NCBI RefSeq assembly: GCF_005870025.1
Contig: NZ_VATA01000046.1
Coordinates: 1-49,675, forward strand
Reading direction: 5' to 3'
Length of the DNA: 49,675 bases
From: Poseidonocella sp. HB161398
GTDB lineage: Bacteria > Pseudomonadota > Alphaproteobacteria > Rhodobacterales > Rhodobacteraceae
Below are positions 33,674-41,880 of this stretch, in pieces (the first letter of the stretch is position 1; every line of letters starts with the position of its first letter). The translations under genes and the position numbers were made by a program. Under the pieces are notes generated by a model, which was not told where the DNA came from, searched no databases, and saw only the letters and a list, made by a program, of their open reading frames with translations.

Positions 33674-34945
33674 ATGCATATTGTGATTTTCGGTCTCGGA
33701 TATGTGGGCTTCACCGCCGCCTGCTGCATTGCCAGCGAGGGCCATTCGGTGACCGGCATCGATGTCAGCGAGAAGAAGGTCCGGGACATCCTGGCGGGAT
33801 CGGCGCCGATCGTCGAGCCGGGGGTCGGGGAGATGCTGCAGGAGGGGCTGGCCGCGGGGCGCATCACGGCGGCGACCGAGATCGGCAGCCATCTCGACAC
33901 GGCCGACCTGGCGCTGGTCTGCGTCGGCACGCCCTCGGCGCCGGACGGCTCGCACAATATGGGCTTCATTGCCGGGGTCAGCCGCCAGATCGCGCTGGCG
34001 CTGAAGCAGGGCCCGGCGCGGGAGCGGCCGCTGGCCGTTGCCTACCGCTCGACCATCCGGCCGGGCTCGGTCGAGGATCTGATCCGTCCGATCTTCTCCT
34101 CGGTCCTCGGAGAGGACACGGAGCGCCTGGCGGAGCTGGTCTACAATCCCGAATTCCTGCGCGAGGGCTCGGCCGTGAAGGACTATTTCGCGCCGCCGAA
34201 GATCGTCGTCGGCACCCGCGACGGCCGCCCCAGCGCGGTGATGGAGGAGCTCAACCGCAATATCGCGGCGCCGGTCTTCCATGTCGGCTACCGCGAGGCG
34301 GAATTCACCAAGTTCGTCGACAACACCTGGCATGCGGTGAAGGTCGCCTATGCCAACGAGATCGGCCGGGTCTGCCTCAATCTCGGCATCGAGGCCTCGA
34401 AGGTGCACGAGATCTTCAAGTCCGACACCAAGCTGAACATCTCGGCCTACTACACCCGCCCGGGCGGCGCCTTCGGCGGATCCTGCCTGCCCAAGGACGT
34501 GCGCGCGCTGCAATTTATCGGAACCGACAGCGGCACCGCGATGCCGCTGGTGGACAGCCTCCTGCGCTCCAACGAGGCGCACAAGCACCGGCTCTACGAA
34601 TATGCCGCCGAGGGGCTCGCCCCCGGGGCGAAGGTGCTGCTGGCCGGGCTGGCCTTCAAGGTCGCCACCGACGACCTGCGCGAGAGCCCCAATGTCGACC
34701 TGGCGCGCAAGCTGCTGCAGGCCGGCTACGACCTGGAGATCTACGACCCGGCCGTCGATGCCGGCAAGCTGGTCGGCGCCAATCTGGGCTACACCTATTC
34801 GCAGCTGCCGATGATCGAGAAGATCCTCGTCAGCCGGGCCAGGGCGGAATCGACCCCTTATGCCAGGGTCATCGCCGCCAATACCACGGTGGCCGGGCTG
34901 GACCTGCCCGCGGGGATGCCGGTGCGCGACCTCAACGCGCTCTGA
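33674..34945 (+). CDS. UDP-glucose/GDP-mannose dehydrogenase family, closest to GDP-mannose 6-dehydrogenase (AlgD)
   Basis: An NAD-dependent four-electron oxidation of the sugar C6 to a uronic acid is expected. The 423-residue protein begins MHIVIFGLGYVGFTAACC (Rossmann GxGxxG). It carries SPIVEPG-like APIVEPGV at 44-51, NPEFLREGSAVKDY at 158-171, and KLNISAYYTRPGGAFGGSCLPKDVRAL with catalytic Cys271. The KLN(I/L)SxYYxRPGxAFGGSCLPKD arrangement and FVDNTWHAVKVAYANEIG follow AlgD rather than Ugd. It is slightly shorter than AlgD (~436) and lacks AlgD's usual V(L/V)GN end. AGGAG precedes the ATG by eight bases. With manB it suggests mannuronate supply; UDP-sugar specificity cannot be excluded. 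Confidence 0.85.
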   Translation: MHIVIFGLGYVGFTAACCIASEGHSVTGIDVSEKKVRDILAGSAPIVEPGVGEMLQEGLAAGRITAATEIGSHLDTADLALVCVGTPSAPDGSHNMGFIAGVSRQIALALKQGPARERPLAVAYRSTIRPGSVEDLIRPIFSSVLGEDTERLAELVYNPEFLREGSAVKDYFAPPKIVVGTRDGRPSAVMEELNRNIAAPVFHVGYREAEFTKFVDNTWHAVKVAYANEIGRVCLNLGIEASKVHEIFKSDTKLNISAYYTRPGGAFGGSCLPKDVRALQFIGTDSGTAMPLVDSLLRSNEAHKHRLYEYAAEGLAPGAKVLLAGLAFKVATDDLRESPNVDLARKLLQAGYDLEIYDPAVDAGKLVGANLGYTYSQLPMIEKILVSRARAESTPYARVIAANTTVAGLDLPAGMPVRDLNAL

Positions 34946-34951
34946 GCCGTC

Positions 34952-35944
34952 TCAGCGGGAATAGCCCGGGCGCTGGTGCCAGGCCCAGGCCGTGGCGATC
35001 ATCTCTTCGAGCGTCGAATGCGCGGGCGCCCAGCCCAGCAGCTCTGCCGCCTTCACCGAGCCCGAGACCAGCGAGGCGCAATCCCCCGCCCGGCGCGGCC
35101 CGACCGAATGCGGCACCGGCTCGCCCGTGACGCGGGCCACCGCTTCGACCACCTCGCGCACCGAGAAGCCGCGCCCGGTGCCCAGGTTGAAGACCTCCGG
35201 CGCGCCGCCCGCCAGCAGGTAGCCGAGCCCCAGCAGATGCGCCGAGATCAGGTCGGTGACATGGACATAGTCGCGCACGCAGGTGCCGTCCGGGGTGGGA
35301 TAGTCCTCGCCATTGACGGTCAGCTCGGGGCGCCGCCCGCGCACCGCGTCGAGCGCCAGCGGGATCAGATGCGTCTCGGGGCGGTGGAACTCGCCCAGCT
35401 GGGTCTCGGGATCGGCGCCCGCGACGTTGAAGTAGCGGAAGAACACATGGCGCAGCGAGACGCCCGGCGCGGCGGCGAAATTGCGTACCAGATCCTCGAC
35501 CGCGCGCTTGGAGGCGCCATAGGCGTTGGTCGGGGTCTGCGCGCAGCTCTCGTCCAGCATCACCCCGTCCTGCTCGCCATAGGTGGCGCAGGTCGAGGAG
35601 AAGACCAGGTTCTCCACCCCGGCTTCCGCCATCGCCTCGACCAGGCGCAGCGAGCCGACGACGTTGTTCTCCCAGTAGAGGCCGGGATCGCGGCTGGCCT
35701 CGCCGACATTCGACAGCGCCGCGAAATGCATCACCGCCGCCGGGCGGTGCCGCGCCATCACCGCGCCCAGCCGGTCGCGGTCGCGCAGGTCGCCCTCCTC
35801 GGCGGGGCCGAACTGCACCGCCTCGCGCCAGCCGGTGGAGAAATTGTCGTAGGTGACCGGCACATGGCCCGCCGCCGCCAGCGCCTTGCAGGCATGGCTG
35901 CCGATATAGCCCGCGCCGCCCGTTACCAGGACCGTTTCACCCAT
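34952..35944 (-). CDS. galE: UDP-glucose 4-epimerase
   Basis: Interconverts UDP-glucose and UDP-galactose (or the N-acetyl or uronate analogues). This 330-residue extended SDR has the NAD-binding TGGAGYIGSH at 8-17, FSSTCATYG with the catalytic Ser/Thr at 117-119, Y142-x3-K146 (NAYGASK), FRYFNVAGADP, and RDYVHVTDL near the C-terminal domain. AGGAG lies seven bases before the ATG at 35944. It is co-transcribed with and downstream of the UDP-glucose dehydrogenase gene (35-base gap). Its stop lies six bases from that of the convergent AlgD-like gene. Confidence 0.95.
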   Translation of the reverse strand: MGETVLVTGGAGYIGSHACKALAAAGHVPVTYDNFSTGWREAVQFGPAEEGDLRDRDRLGAVMARHRPAAVMHFAALSNVGEASRDPGLYWENNVVGSLRLVEAMAEAGVENLVFSSTCATYGEQDGVMLDESCAQTPTNAYGASKRAVEDLVRNFAAAPGVSLRHVFFRYFNVAGADPETQLGEFHRPETHLIPLALDAVRGRRPELTVNGEDYPTPDGTCVRDYVHVTDLISAHLLGLGYLLAGGAPEVFNLGTGRGFSVREVVEAVARVTGEPVPHSVGPRRAGDCASLVSGSVKAAELLGWAPAHSTLEEMIATAWAWHQRPGYSR

Positions 35945-35979
35945 CAGACCGCTCCTGCTGTCCCGTCTTCCGCCGCGCC

Positions 35980-37284
35980 TCAGCGCCCGATCGCGGCATA
36001 GGCCTCGAAGCCCGCCGCCGTCACGTCCTCGCGGCTGTAGATGTTGCGCAGATCCGCCATCACCGGGGTCGCCATGGCCTGGGCCAGGCGGCCGAGATCG
36101 AGCGCGCGGAACTCGTTCCATTCGGTCAGCAGCACGATCCCGTCCGAGCCCTCGGCAGCGGCATAGGGATCGGTCATCCACTCCACCCCGGGCAGCAGCG
36201 CCTCGCCCTCGCGGCGGCCCTGCGGATCGACCACCCGCACCTTGGCGCCGCCGCCGACCAGCGCCGGAACGATGGTCAGCGATGGGCTCTCGCGCATGTC
36301 GTCGGTATTGGGCTTGAAGGTCACCCCCAGAATGGTCAGCACCTTGCCGTTGACCGAGCCGCCGCACAGATCGATCACCTTGTCGATCATCCGCCGCTTG
36401 ATCTGGTCGTTGACCGCCATCACCGTCTCGGTGATGCGCATCGGCACGGCATGGTCCTGGCCGATCCGCGCCAGCGCCGAGGTGTCCTTGGGAAAGCAGG
36501 AGCCGCCATAGCCGGGGCCCGCATGCAGGAACTTGTTGCCGATCCGGCCGTCGAGCCCCATCCCCTTGGAGACCGATTTCACGTCGGCGCCGACCTTCTC
36601 GCAGAGGGTGGCGATCTCGTTGATGAAGCTGATCTTGGTCGCCAGGAAGGCATTGGCGGCGTACTTGATCATCTCGGCGGATTCCAGGTCGGTATAGACG
36701 ATCGGGAAATCGCGCAGGAAGAGCGGGCGGTAGACCTCGCCCATCACGTCCCGGGCGCGGTCGTCCTCGATCCCGACCACGACGCGGTCGGGGCGCATGA
36801 AATCGTCGATCGCCGCGCCCTCGCGCAGGAATTCGGGATTGGAGGCCACCGCGAAATCCGCATCCGGCGCGGTGCGGCGGATGGTGTCGGCGACCTGGCG
36901 GTTGGTGCCGACCGGCACGGTCGATTTCGTCACCACCACGGCGAAGCCCTTGAGGTTCTTCGCGATCTCCTCGGCCGCGGCCATCACGTAGGTCAGATCG
37001 GCATGGCCGTCCCCGCGCCGGGTCGGCGTGCCCACGGCGATGAAGATCGCATCCGCCCCGTCCATCGCCCCGGCCAGGTCGGTGGTGAAGCTCAGCCGTC
37101 CGGCCTGGACGTTGCGGGCCATGACGCTGTCGAGACCCGGCTCGTAGATCGGCACCTCGCCGCGCTCGAGCATCTCGATCTTGGCTGGCATCTTGTCCAC
37201 GCAGACCACCTCATGGCCGAAATCCGAGAAGCACACCCCCGAAACCAGCCCGACATACCCTGTTCCCAGCATCACGATCTTCAT
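35980..37284 (-). CDS. ugd: UDP-glucose 6-dehydrogenase
   Basis: Oxidises UDP-glucose to UDP-glucuronate with NAD. The 434-residue sequence is a standard Ugd/RkpK: MKIVMLGTGYVGLVSG, VDKMPAKIEML, VPIYEPGLD, TKSTVPVGT, SNPEFLREGAAIDDF, KYAANAFLATKISFINEIA, and GPGYGGSCFPKDT with catalytic Cys263, then TFKPNTDDMRESPSL. The ATG at 37284 gives the canonical N-terminus even though the ribosome site is poor; a GTG at 37323 would add 13 odd residues. It is the first gene of the ugd-galE operon. Together with the AlgD-like gene it gives the locus two independent uronate-forming enzymes. Confidence 0.95.
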   Translation of the reverse strand: MKIVMLGTGYVGLVSGVCFSDFGHEVVCVDKMPAKIEMLERGEVPIYEPGLDSVMARNVQAGRLSFTTDLAGAMDGADAIFIAVGTPTRRGDGHADLTYVMAAAEEIAKNLKGFAVVVTKSTVPVGTNRQVADTIRRTAPDADFAVASNPEFLREGAAIDDFMRPDRVVVGIEDDRARDVMGEVYRPLFLRDFPIVYTDLESAEMIKYAANAFLATKISFINEIATLCEKVGADVKSVSKGMGLDGRIGNKFLHAGPGYGGSCFPKDTSALARIGQDHAVPMRITETVMAVNDQIKRRMIDKVIDLCGGSVNGKVLTILGVTFKPNTDDMRESPSLTIVPALVGGGAKVRVVDPQGRREGEALLPGVEWMTDPYAAAEGSDGIVLLTEWNEFRALDLGRLAQAMATPVMADLRNIYSREDVTAAGFEAYAAIGR

Positions 37285-37687
37285 GAAAACCCAACGCGCG
37301 ATGCGCCCTCTAAAAGTGACCACCTGCCATGCAGGTAATTCTGCATGATTGCCATCCTCCCGATTACCCTAGCTCCCGCCAGTTGTCAGCATGGCGTTTC
37401 GACTCCCGCCGCGGGCACCGGACAGACGACCGAGGGCAGGACCGGTCTCGGGGACCCGGATCAGAGGGAATCCACTACGGCCGGCACGGGGAATTCCAAG
37501 TTAAATATCTTTTTTTACAGATAGTTACGACCAGCCCTTTTCCGCGCCATAGCCGCGTCGGGCCATCCGCCTCCGCGCAGCACACGCCATTTTGCCGCAA
37601 CTTCAGCAGACCTGCCGGAGGATTTGGAACGCTGTGCCGGACGGCATCTGCCTGTTTTCATGATGGGTCTACACGCACGGGCCGGTG
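37285..37687. promoter_or_regulatory. ugd upstream region, gene-free
   Basis: About 400 bases without a supported gene; the promoter of ugd-galE should lie at its left. At 37322-37336 ACCTGC-CAT-GCAGGT forms a perfect 6-bp inverted repeat 38 bases from the ugd start, a candidate operator. Near 37498-37530 there is an AT-rich patch with a run of seven T. The right part shows nothing recognisable up to the IS end. Confidence 0.45.
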
Positions 37688-38086
37688 GGCGTTGTTGCGC
37701 AACTTGCTGCTGAGGCATGATAGCCCCTTTCCCCGTCGACGTCATGCCACGCTGACGATCTCAGCGGTGCCGAGCGCATTGAACCGGTTGATGAGGGTGC
37801 TGCGGATCTGGATTTCGGCGGTTTGCCGGTCCGGATTTCTTGCGGCGATGCGCTCGCCGAAGGCCTTGAGGCACCGCATTTTCGCCTCGATCCGGCTTCG
37901 GACATGGCATCCGGTCCATCGCGTCCAGAACGCCCTGCCATAGTGCCGGGTGGCGCGAAGGGGTTCGTTTCGGGCGGTTGCCGCAGGGCAGTTCCCTTTC
38001 CACGGCCGACCTGCGGATAGGGATGATCGGCGTGGCCTGACGGTCGATGAGGGCGGCGTGGCAACGGCGCGTGTCTGCGCCCCATC

Positions 38087-38126
38087 CACTGCCCGGCAGG
38101 CGATTGCGCAGCAATCTGCCGAGAGG
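38087..38126 (-). repeat. 40-bp hairpin insert A, directly before the inferred second catalytic Asp codon
   Basis: In the coding sense the insert begins CCTCTCGGCAGATTGC and ends GCCTGCCGGGCAGTG. It lies between GCC (Ala of TVTA) and GAT (the following Asp). Its centre GATTGC-TGC-GCAATC is a hairpin. It is about 80% alike to insert B. Confidence 0.75.
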
Positions 38127-38316
38127 GGCGGTCACGGTGCCGATCTCTTCGCCCGCGGGGATCTGGTTGAACAGTTCCGGCAAGATAGGACTGTCACCAT
38201 CGCTGCCGGGAGTGAATTCCACGGCGCGGATGTCAGAGGTGGCGGCATCCGTGGCCAGATGCACCTTGCGCCATTGGCGACGGCCCTGAACACCGTGCTT
38301 GCGCGCCAGCCACTCA

Positions 38317-38362
38317 TTCATCGGGCTTTCGCGGCGCCACTGGCGCCACGGTCCCTCTTCAT
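38317..38362 (-). repeat. 46-bp insert D, inside an Asp codon
   Basis: In the coding sense it starts ATGAAGAGG and ends GCCCGATGAA, interrupting GGT GA^T GAG TGG. Removing exactly 46 bp gives KFPGDEWLARKHG, the expected transposase sequence. The middle holds GGCGCC-AGT-GGCGCC. Its ends match those of insert C. Confidence 0.75.
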
Positions 38363-38391
38363 TCACCGGGAAACTTGATGCCGGTGCTGTC

Positions 38392-38431
38392 CGCTGCCCG
38401 GCAGGGCATTGCGCAGCAATGCCCGAGAGGG
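38392..38431 (-). repeat. 40-bp hairpin insert B, directly before the inferred first catalytic Asp codon
   Basis: In the coding sense it starts CCCTCTCGGGCATTGC and ends CCTGCCGGGCAGCG, lying between GTC and GAC of LLV^DSTG. The hairpin GGGCATTGC-TGC-GCAATGCCC has perfect 9-bp arms. Removing 40 bp restores LLVDSTGIKF. Confidence 0.78.
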
Positions 38432-38630
38432 GACCAGCAGGTTCAGGGGGCCGTCGGCGCGCCGATACGGGAGCTGGACGGCGAGCGTCTTCTGCCGACG
38501 GCACAGGGTCGTGTCGTCCGGCACCGCCCAGTCCAGGCCCGCCAACTTCAGCAGGCTGGCAGCCATCCCGGTCGCTTGCCGGGGCGGCAGCTTGAACAGG
38601 ACCTTCATGGTCAGACAGAACCGGATCGCA

Positions 38631-38676
38631 TTCGTCGGGCAGACGGCCTCCCGGACCGTTTGCTGATCCTCCTCAT
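38631..38676 (-). repeat. 46-bp insert C, inside an Asp codon
   Basis: In the coding sense it starts ATGAGGAGG and ends GCCCGACGAA, interrupting TTC TCG GA^T GCG ATC. Removal of 46 bp restores FSDAIRFCLT. Its length and both ends agree with insert D, while the middle differs. Confidence 0.75.
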
Positions 38677-38901
38677 TCCGAGAACAATGCGGGGCGGCCG
38701 GGGCGGCCGTCATGCCGCGCGAGCCAGGTCATCTCCTTGTCCAGCCAGATCAGTAGCGACCCGCGCTTGCGAAGCGAAGCCGTGTAGCTGGACCAGTTCG
38801 TCGTGCGGTAGAGGGCAGGTGCAGGCTTGCTCATGCACCTCGTCTAACCGCATGGTTTCACGATGTGACTCCTTTGCAGACTGAGTTCTGCAACAACGCC
38901 A

Positions 38902-39203
38902 TTCTGGAGTATCTTTATGGTCTGAAATCGGAAAAGTTCAGCTTCCATCCTGACCTTATCGAACAATTATGTGAAGCAAGCCCTTCACAAATTGACTGGC
39001 TGGAGAGACGAATTGGCTCAACCCGGCCCGGAGACCGTTCAGGGGTGCATCCTGCCGCCGTCCGGTCTCTGAAGGAATTGATGAGACCTTCGCCTGAAAC
39101 TCTGGACACCCTTGCCGAGACCGTTGGCCTATCCCCATCTGGGCTGACTTCGGCAGATCAAATCGTCGGTGACCTGAGAGAACTCGGCAAGCGCGCCGCC
39201 TAG
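38902..39203 (+). pseudogene. Unidentified gene fragment next to the IS
   Basis: An open frame runs out of the IS end and encodes ~100 residues (ILEYLYGLKSEKFSFHPDLI... DLRELGKRAA) with lower GC than the polysaccharide locus. A nominal start at 38865 would lie inside the IS, so if this is protein it lost its N-terminus to the insertion. The sequence is charged and helical in look. I recognise no family, and the coding status is uncertain. Confidence 0.35.
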
Positions 39204-39747
39204 ATATTGCTGCGATTTTGCATCCGTTGAATGCGCCGTGGCTCTGGACTCTCGCCACTGAAGCATAGTCCAAGCCACCTCCTGCTCTCGGTCCGGACCT
39301 ATAGCAGGATGGCGATGGATAATCGTCGATCCTGAGGGCCTGTCCATATTCGACAATCAGGATCAGGAAATCTCGCGTGCAGATATCGCGGGAGGCTATG
39401 GCTTCTGTCCGGGAAAAAGTCAGTCCATCAGCATCAACGCGGGGCACTCTCCCGGCCGCCGTCTGCCGGACTGCCTGTCAGATGACACTTGGAGTCTTGT
39501 CATGGATTGGTTCAAGCGGCCACCGATCCTTGATGCCGGCGGCCGGACGCGGGCGCGCTAGTCCGCTCCGGGCGGCCGGGCTTCAAGGCCCGGGTCGCTG
39601 CGAAAGTCAGTGCATAAATGCACACTTATGGGGCCGTTTTGGGTAATTTCAATCATCAGCGCAGAAGTCTAGGTTCCTTCTTGTCCAAGGCGGCACAGAG
39701 AGCCGCAACCAAGGCGCCGGGGATCGGCGCGAAGAAGGAAGAGATCA
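39204..39747. other. Gene-free stretch upstream of the repeat-protein gene
   Basis: No supported gene. A GC hairpin (CGGGC/GCCCG) lies near 39578-39593. At 39610-39623 GTGCAT-AA-ATGCAC is a perfect 14-bp inverted repeat, 125 bases upstream of the next start, and a candidate operator or promoter element for it. Confidence 0.4.
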
Positions 39748-40230
39748 ATGACCACCAAGTTTGCCGCCATCGCCGCCCTCGCCATCGCCGCTTCGGGCAT
39801 CGCCGCAACCGCCAGTGCCTCCGACCAGCTCGCCCGCTCGCTCGGCGTCGCGCCGGGCGCCTACAGCACCGCCCAGCTGATCCAGCTGCGCAACGCCCTG
39901 GAAGACGGCGACAGCCAGCGCGCGGCCTTCATCATCGACGGCTCCTCCGCCGCAGGCGCCACCGCCGGCAGCCAGCTCGCCGCCAGCCTCGGCGTGGCAC
40001 CGGGCAGCTACTCCACCGCCGATCTGGCCGCGCTGAAAGCCGCCGTCGAGAAAGGCGATGCAAGCCGCACCGCCTTCATCGCGGACAGCCATCAGGTCAC
40101 CGCGCGCAATGCCGCCGCCGTCTCGGCGAACCGCCAGCTGCCGCTCAGCCTGGGCGTCGCTCCGGGCGAGGCCGACGCGGCCACCCTGGCCGCGCTCTAT
40201 CTCGACGCGACCGGCCGCGCGGACGACTGA
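39748..40230 (+). CDS. Small exported protein with three internal repeats, function unknown
   Basis: A 160-residue protein with a clear signal peptide (MTTKFAAIAALAIAASGIAATASA, cleavage after ASA near residue 24). The mature part is three tandem units of ~40 residues built on (R/S)QLA.SLGVAPG(A/S)YSTA(Q/D)L..L(R/K).A(L/V)E(D/K)GD..R.AFI.D; the third is shortened and diverged. I do not recognise the family. AAGGAAGAG precedes the ATG and a strong intrinsic terminator follows 25 bases after the stop, so it is a self-contained single-gene unit. It is surrounded by insertion-sequence debris but itself has GC and codon use like the main locus. A periplasmic or cell-surface binding role would be a guess. 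Confidence 0.8.
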   Translation: MTTKFAAIAALAIAASGIAATASASDQLARSLGVAPGAYSTAQLIQLRNALEDGDSQRAAFIIDGSSAAGATAGSQLAASLGVAPGSYSTADLAALKAAVEKGDASRTAFIADSHQVTARNAAAVSANRQLPLSLGVAPGEADAATLAALYLDATGRADD

Positions 40231-40255
40231 CCCGTGCTTCTTTCCGACCTTGCCG

Positions 40256-40280
40256 AAGCGCCCCTCCGGGGGCGCTTTTG
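40256..40280 (+). terminator. Intrinsic terminator of the repeat-protein gene
   Basis: The arms AAGCGCCCC and GGGGCGCTT form a perfect 9-bp stem with a TCCG loop and a TTTT end. This is the best-formed rho-independent terminator in the window. Confidence 0.85.
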
Positions 40281-40388
40281 CATGTCCGGTCCCTGGTGCC
40301 GCGGGGCGGGGATGCCGGGAAATTAACCGGTATTTCAACGATCTGCTGGCTGACCTTGCCCCCGGTTCCCGGACTGGGCTGATATTCG

Positions 40389-40610
40389 CTATGCGGCGAT
40401 CGCGGCGGCCATGTCGATCCTTGCCTGCTCGGGCGTGCGGTATCCGATGCTCGAATGGCGGCGGCGCCGGTTGTGGAAGATTGCGATGCACTCGAACAGC
40501 GCGGACTTCGCCTCCTGGCGCGTCCTGAACCTGGTGTGGCGGACCAGGTCATTCTTCAGGGAACCGAAGACGCTTTCCATTGGAGAATTGTCCGGGAAAT
40601 TCCCCCTTCC
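40389..40610 (-). pseudogene. C-terminal fragment of an IS3-family transposase (OrfB)
   Basis: About 72 residues ending at 40389 match the end of IS3-type integrase-like transposases: GNFPDNSPMESVFGSLKNDL, RTRQEAKSALFECIAIFHNR and RRRHSSIGYRTPEQARIDM. The Glu in PMES(V)FG is the last residue of the DDE triad. Upstream the frame continues into unrelated residues (TTTPHEAAGR), so the front of the gene is gone. No IS ends were identified. Confidence 0.8.
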
Positions 40611-40639
40611 TGCTGCCTCATGCGGGGTGGTTGTCACCG

Positions 40640-41352
40640 GCGCTGGTCTACTAGCCGAGAAATGATATCAGCCAACCCGGTCAGAAGGTGCGACGAGTAG
40701 CTTAAATTACGCCAGATCCTGTTCAACGACCGGGGAGCGGTTCGATGCATTGTTTCCGGGAGCAGTTCCGGGCCCGCGAGGCTGTAGCTCGTGCTTTGCC
40801 CGCCGCCCTCGTCCTTGCGCAGAACGCCGGGCCCGGCTCCGAAGAGGAAAATGCGGTGCGCCGCCGACGGAACGTGACGGAAAACCGCGCCCCGCCAGAA
40901 ACCGTTCGAGGCCCGCCGCGGGCTTTCCGGTAGACACGTTCCGGCAAGACGTCGATTTTCATGAATCGAATGCGGCACAAATGCGGTTCAAGGGATCAGG
41001 ACATCATCTTCCGGTGAAGAGGTGCAGATTGTCAGGGAGCTGCATGGAGCGCGGGACTTGCCGCAGCAGTTCCAATGACCGCGTCCTGAAATGCCACGCG
41101 GCAGCTTGCGGTCCGGCGGCATGACATCATGTGTCCTGCTGGCAGGCCGCTGTCCGCGACGGCCCTGGCGCGGCGAGGCCGCTGCGTGGACATGGCCCGA
41201 CCTTGCCATCAGCTCCGGCACGGCGCCGGAGGCTGGAAATGCGGTCCCCCGGCGGCAGGCGGCGGAGGAACCCCACGGCGAGCCACTCCCAGCCTCCGCC
41301 GGCCGCGGAAGGCCGAGTCTGCGGTGACCTCCCCCAACCAATTGATTTAAAT
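40640..41352. other. Gene-free stretch between transposase remnants
   Basis: About 710 bases with only short, mutually overlapping open frames. An AT-rich patch with ATTTAAATTTATAAAAAT lies at 41342-41359, directly before the next transposase stub. Nothing else recognisable. Confidence 0.4.
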
Positions 41353-41389
41353 TTATAAAAATTGTGGAAATGCACCCCGGGGCGCTTGG

Positions 41390-41544
41390 ACTTCATCTTC
41401 CGGCTTGCGCCACACCAGCTCCAGTGCCGGGCGGAATTCCTCCCACGGCACGATGGTATCAAGCTCGGCAAGCGGGTCCTTCTTGGCAACCAGGCTTGCA
41501 TAACGATCTGAAAGATCGAAGAAATCCATCTGAGACATCGTCAT
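41390..41544 (-). pseudogene. N-terminal stub of an IS5-family transposase
   Basis: The leftward frame begins MSQMDFFDLSDRYASLVAKK at 41538 (or MTMSQ at 41544) and continues DPLAELDTIVPWEEFRPALELVWRKPEDE, the well-known N-terminus of one IS5 subgroup. It then leaves the family sequence (VQAPRGAF) and stops. Only ~45 of the ~330 residues remain. It belongs to a different IS5 subgroup from the element at 37688. Confidence 0.75.
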
Positions 41545-41733
41545 GCCCCAACCGCTGAACGCCTCACACGTCATACCCCGGTCGAGGCGCAGCGGCAATT
41601 TTCAGAGGTGCCCCTGAGTGAATGCGGATGGCGGTCCCTATTTCCTGCCTGCCATTGCCGCGCTGACACCACTGGTGCGAAAATTGCTCTGGAATCTTTC
41701 AGCAACTTCAATATGCTCAGAAAAAAGCAATCT

Positions 41734-41880
41734 ATGGCACAAGTGATGAATGCAGCCGAGATTGGGCAGGCTATCACAAAATTTCCGGAGGAACCCTTCA
41801 ATGCAAATGAGTTCCATTGCGCATTTCTGTCCGCGTTCGGGAATAAACCACCGACGGTCAAGCGCTTGCGCTCCGGAACG
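41734..41880 (+). pseudogene. N-terminal stub of an N6-adenine-type DNA methyltransferase
   Basis: The frame has MAQVMNAAEIGQAITKFPEE followed by PFNANEFHCAFLSAFGNKPP and TVKRLRSGT. This resembles the N-terminus of large class I DNA methyltransferases (PFD..EFPFAFLEAFGNK..TIKRLR.G), as I remember that family. After RLRSGT the similarity stops abruptly and the frame runs on with unrelated residues to 42063. GC is lower than in the main locus. If correct, it is the relic of a restriction or defence gene whose remainder (~900 residues) has been lost. Confidence 0.45.

Larger units (their letters stand above)
37742..38834 (-). pseudogene. IS5-family DDE transposase, multiply interrupted
   Basis: Three separate frames together spell one transposase: MSKPAPALYRTTNWSSYTAS, then FCLTMKVLFKLP, LCRRQKTLAVQLPYRRADGP, LNLLV, DSTGIKF, ARKHGVQGRRQWRKVHLA, TVTA, D(T)RRCH and finally RSRIEAKMRCLKAFGERI to the TGA at 37742. 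I infer the first DDE Asp in LLVDSTG and the second in TVTADG, by comparison with this transposase type from memory. The gene is broken by four inserts of 40, 46, 46 and 40 bp (each of length 3n+1) and by a few small deletions, for example near TVTADGAYD and after IPIR. It starts at 38834 behind AGGTG. Not functional unless the inserts are bypassed. Confidence 0.85.
37688..38900 (-). mobile_element. IS5-family insertion sequence, disrupted by four short inserts
   Basis: A 1213-bp element bounded by imperfect terminal inverted repeats, GGCGTTGTTGC-GC-AACT on the left and GGCGTTGTTGC-AG-AACT read inward from the right (15 of 17 match). It carries one transposase gene, leftward. Removing the four inserts described below gives 1041 bp, a normal length for this IS type. 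No target duplication is visible at the ends (GGTG versus ATTC), so one flank has probably been rearranged since insertion. Confidence 0.8.
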
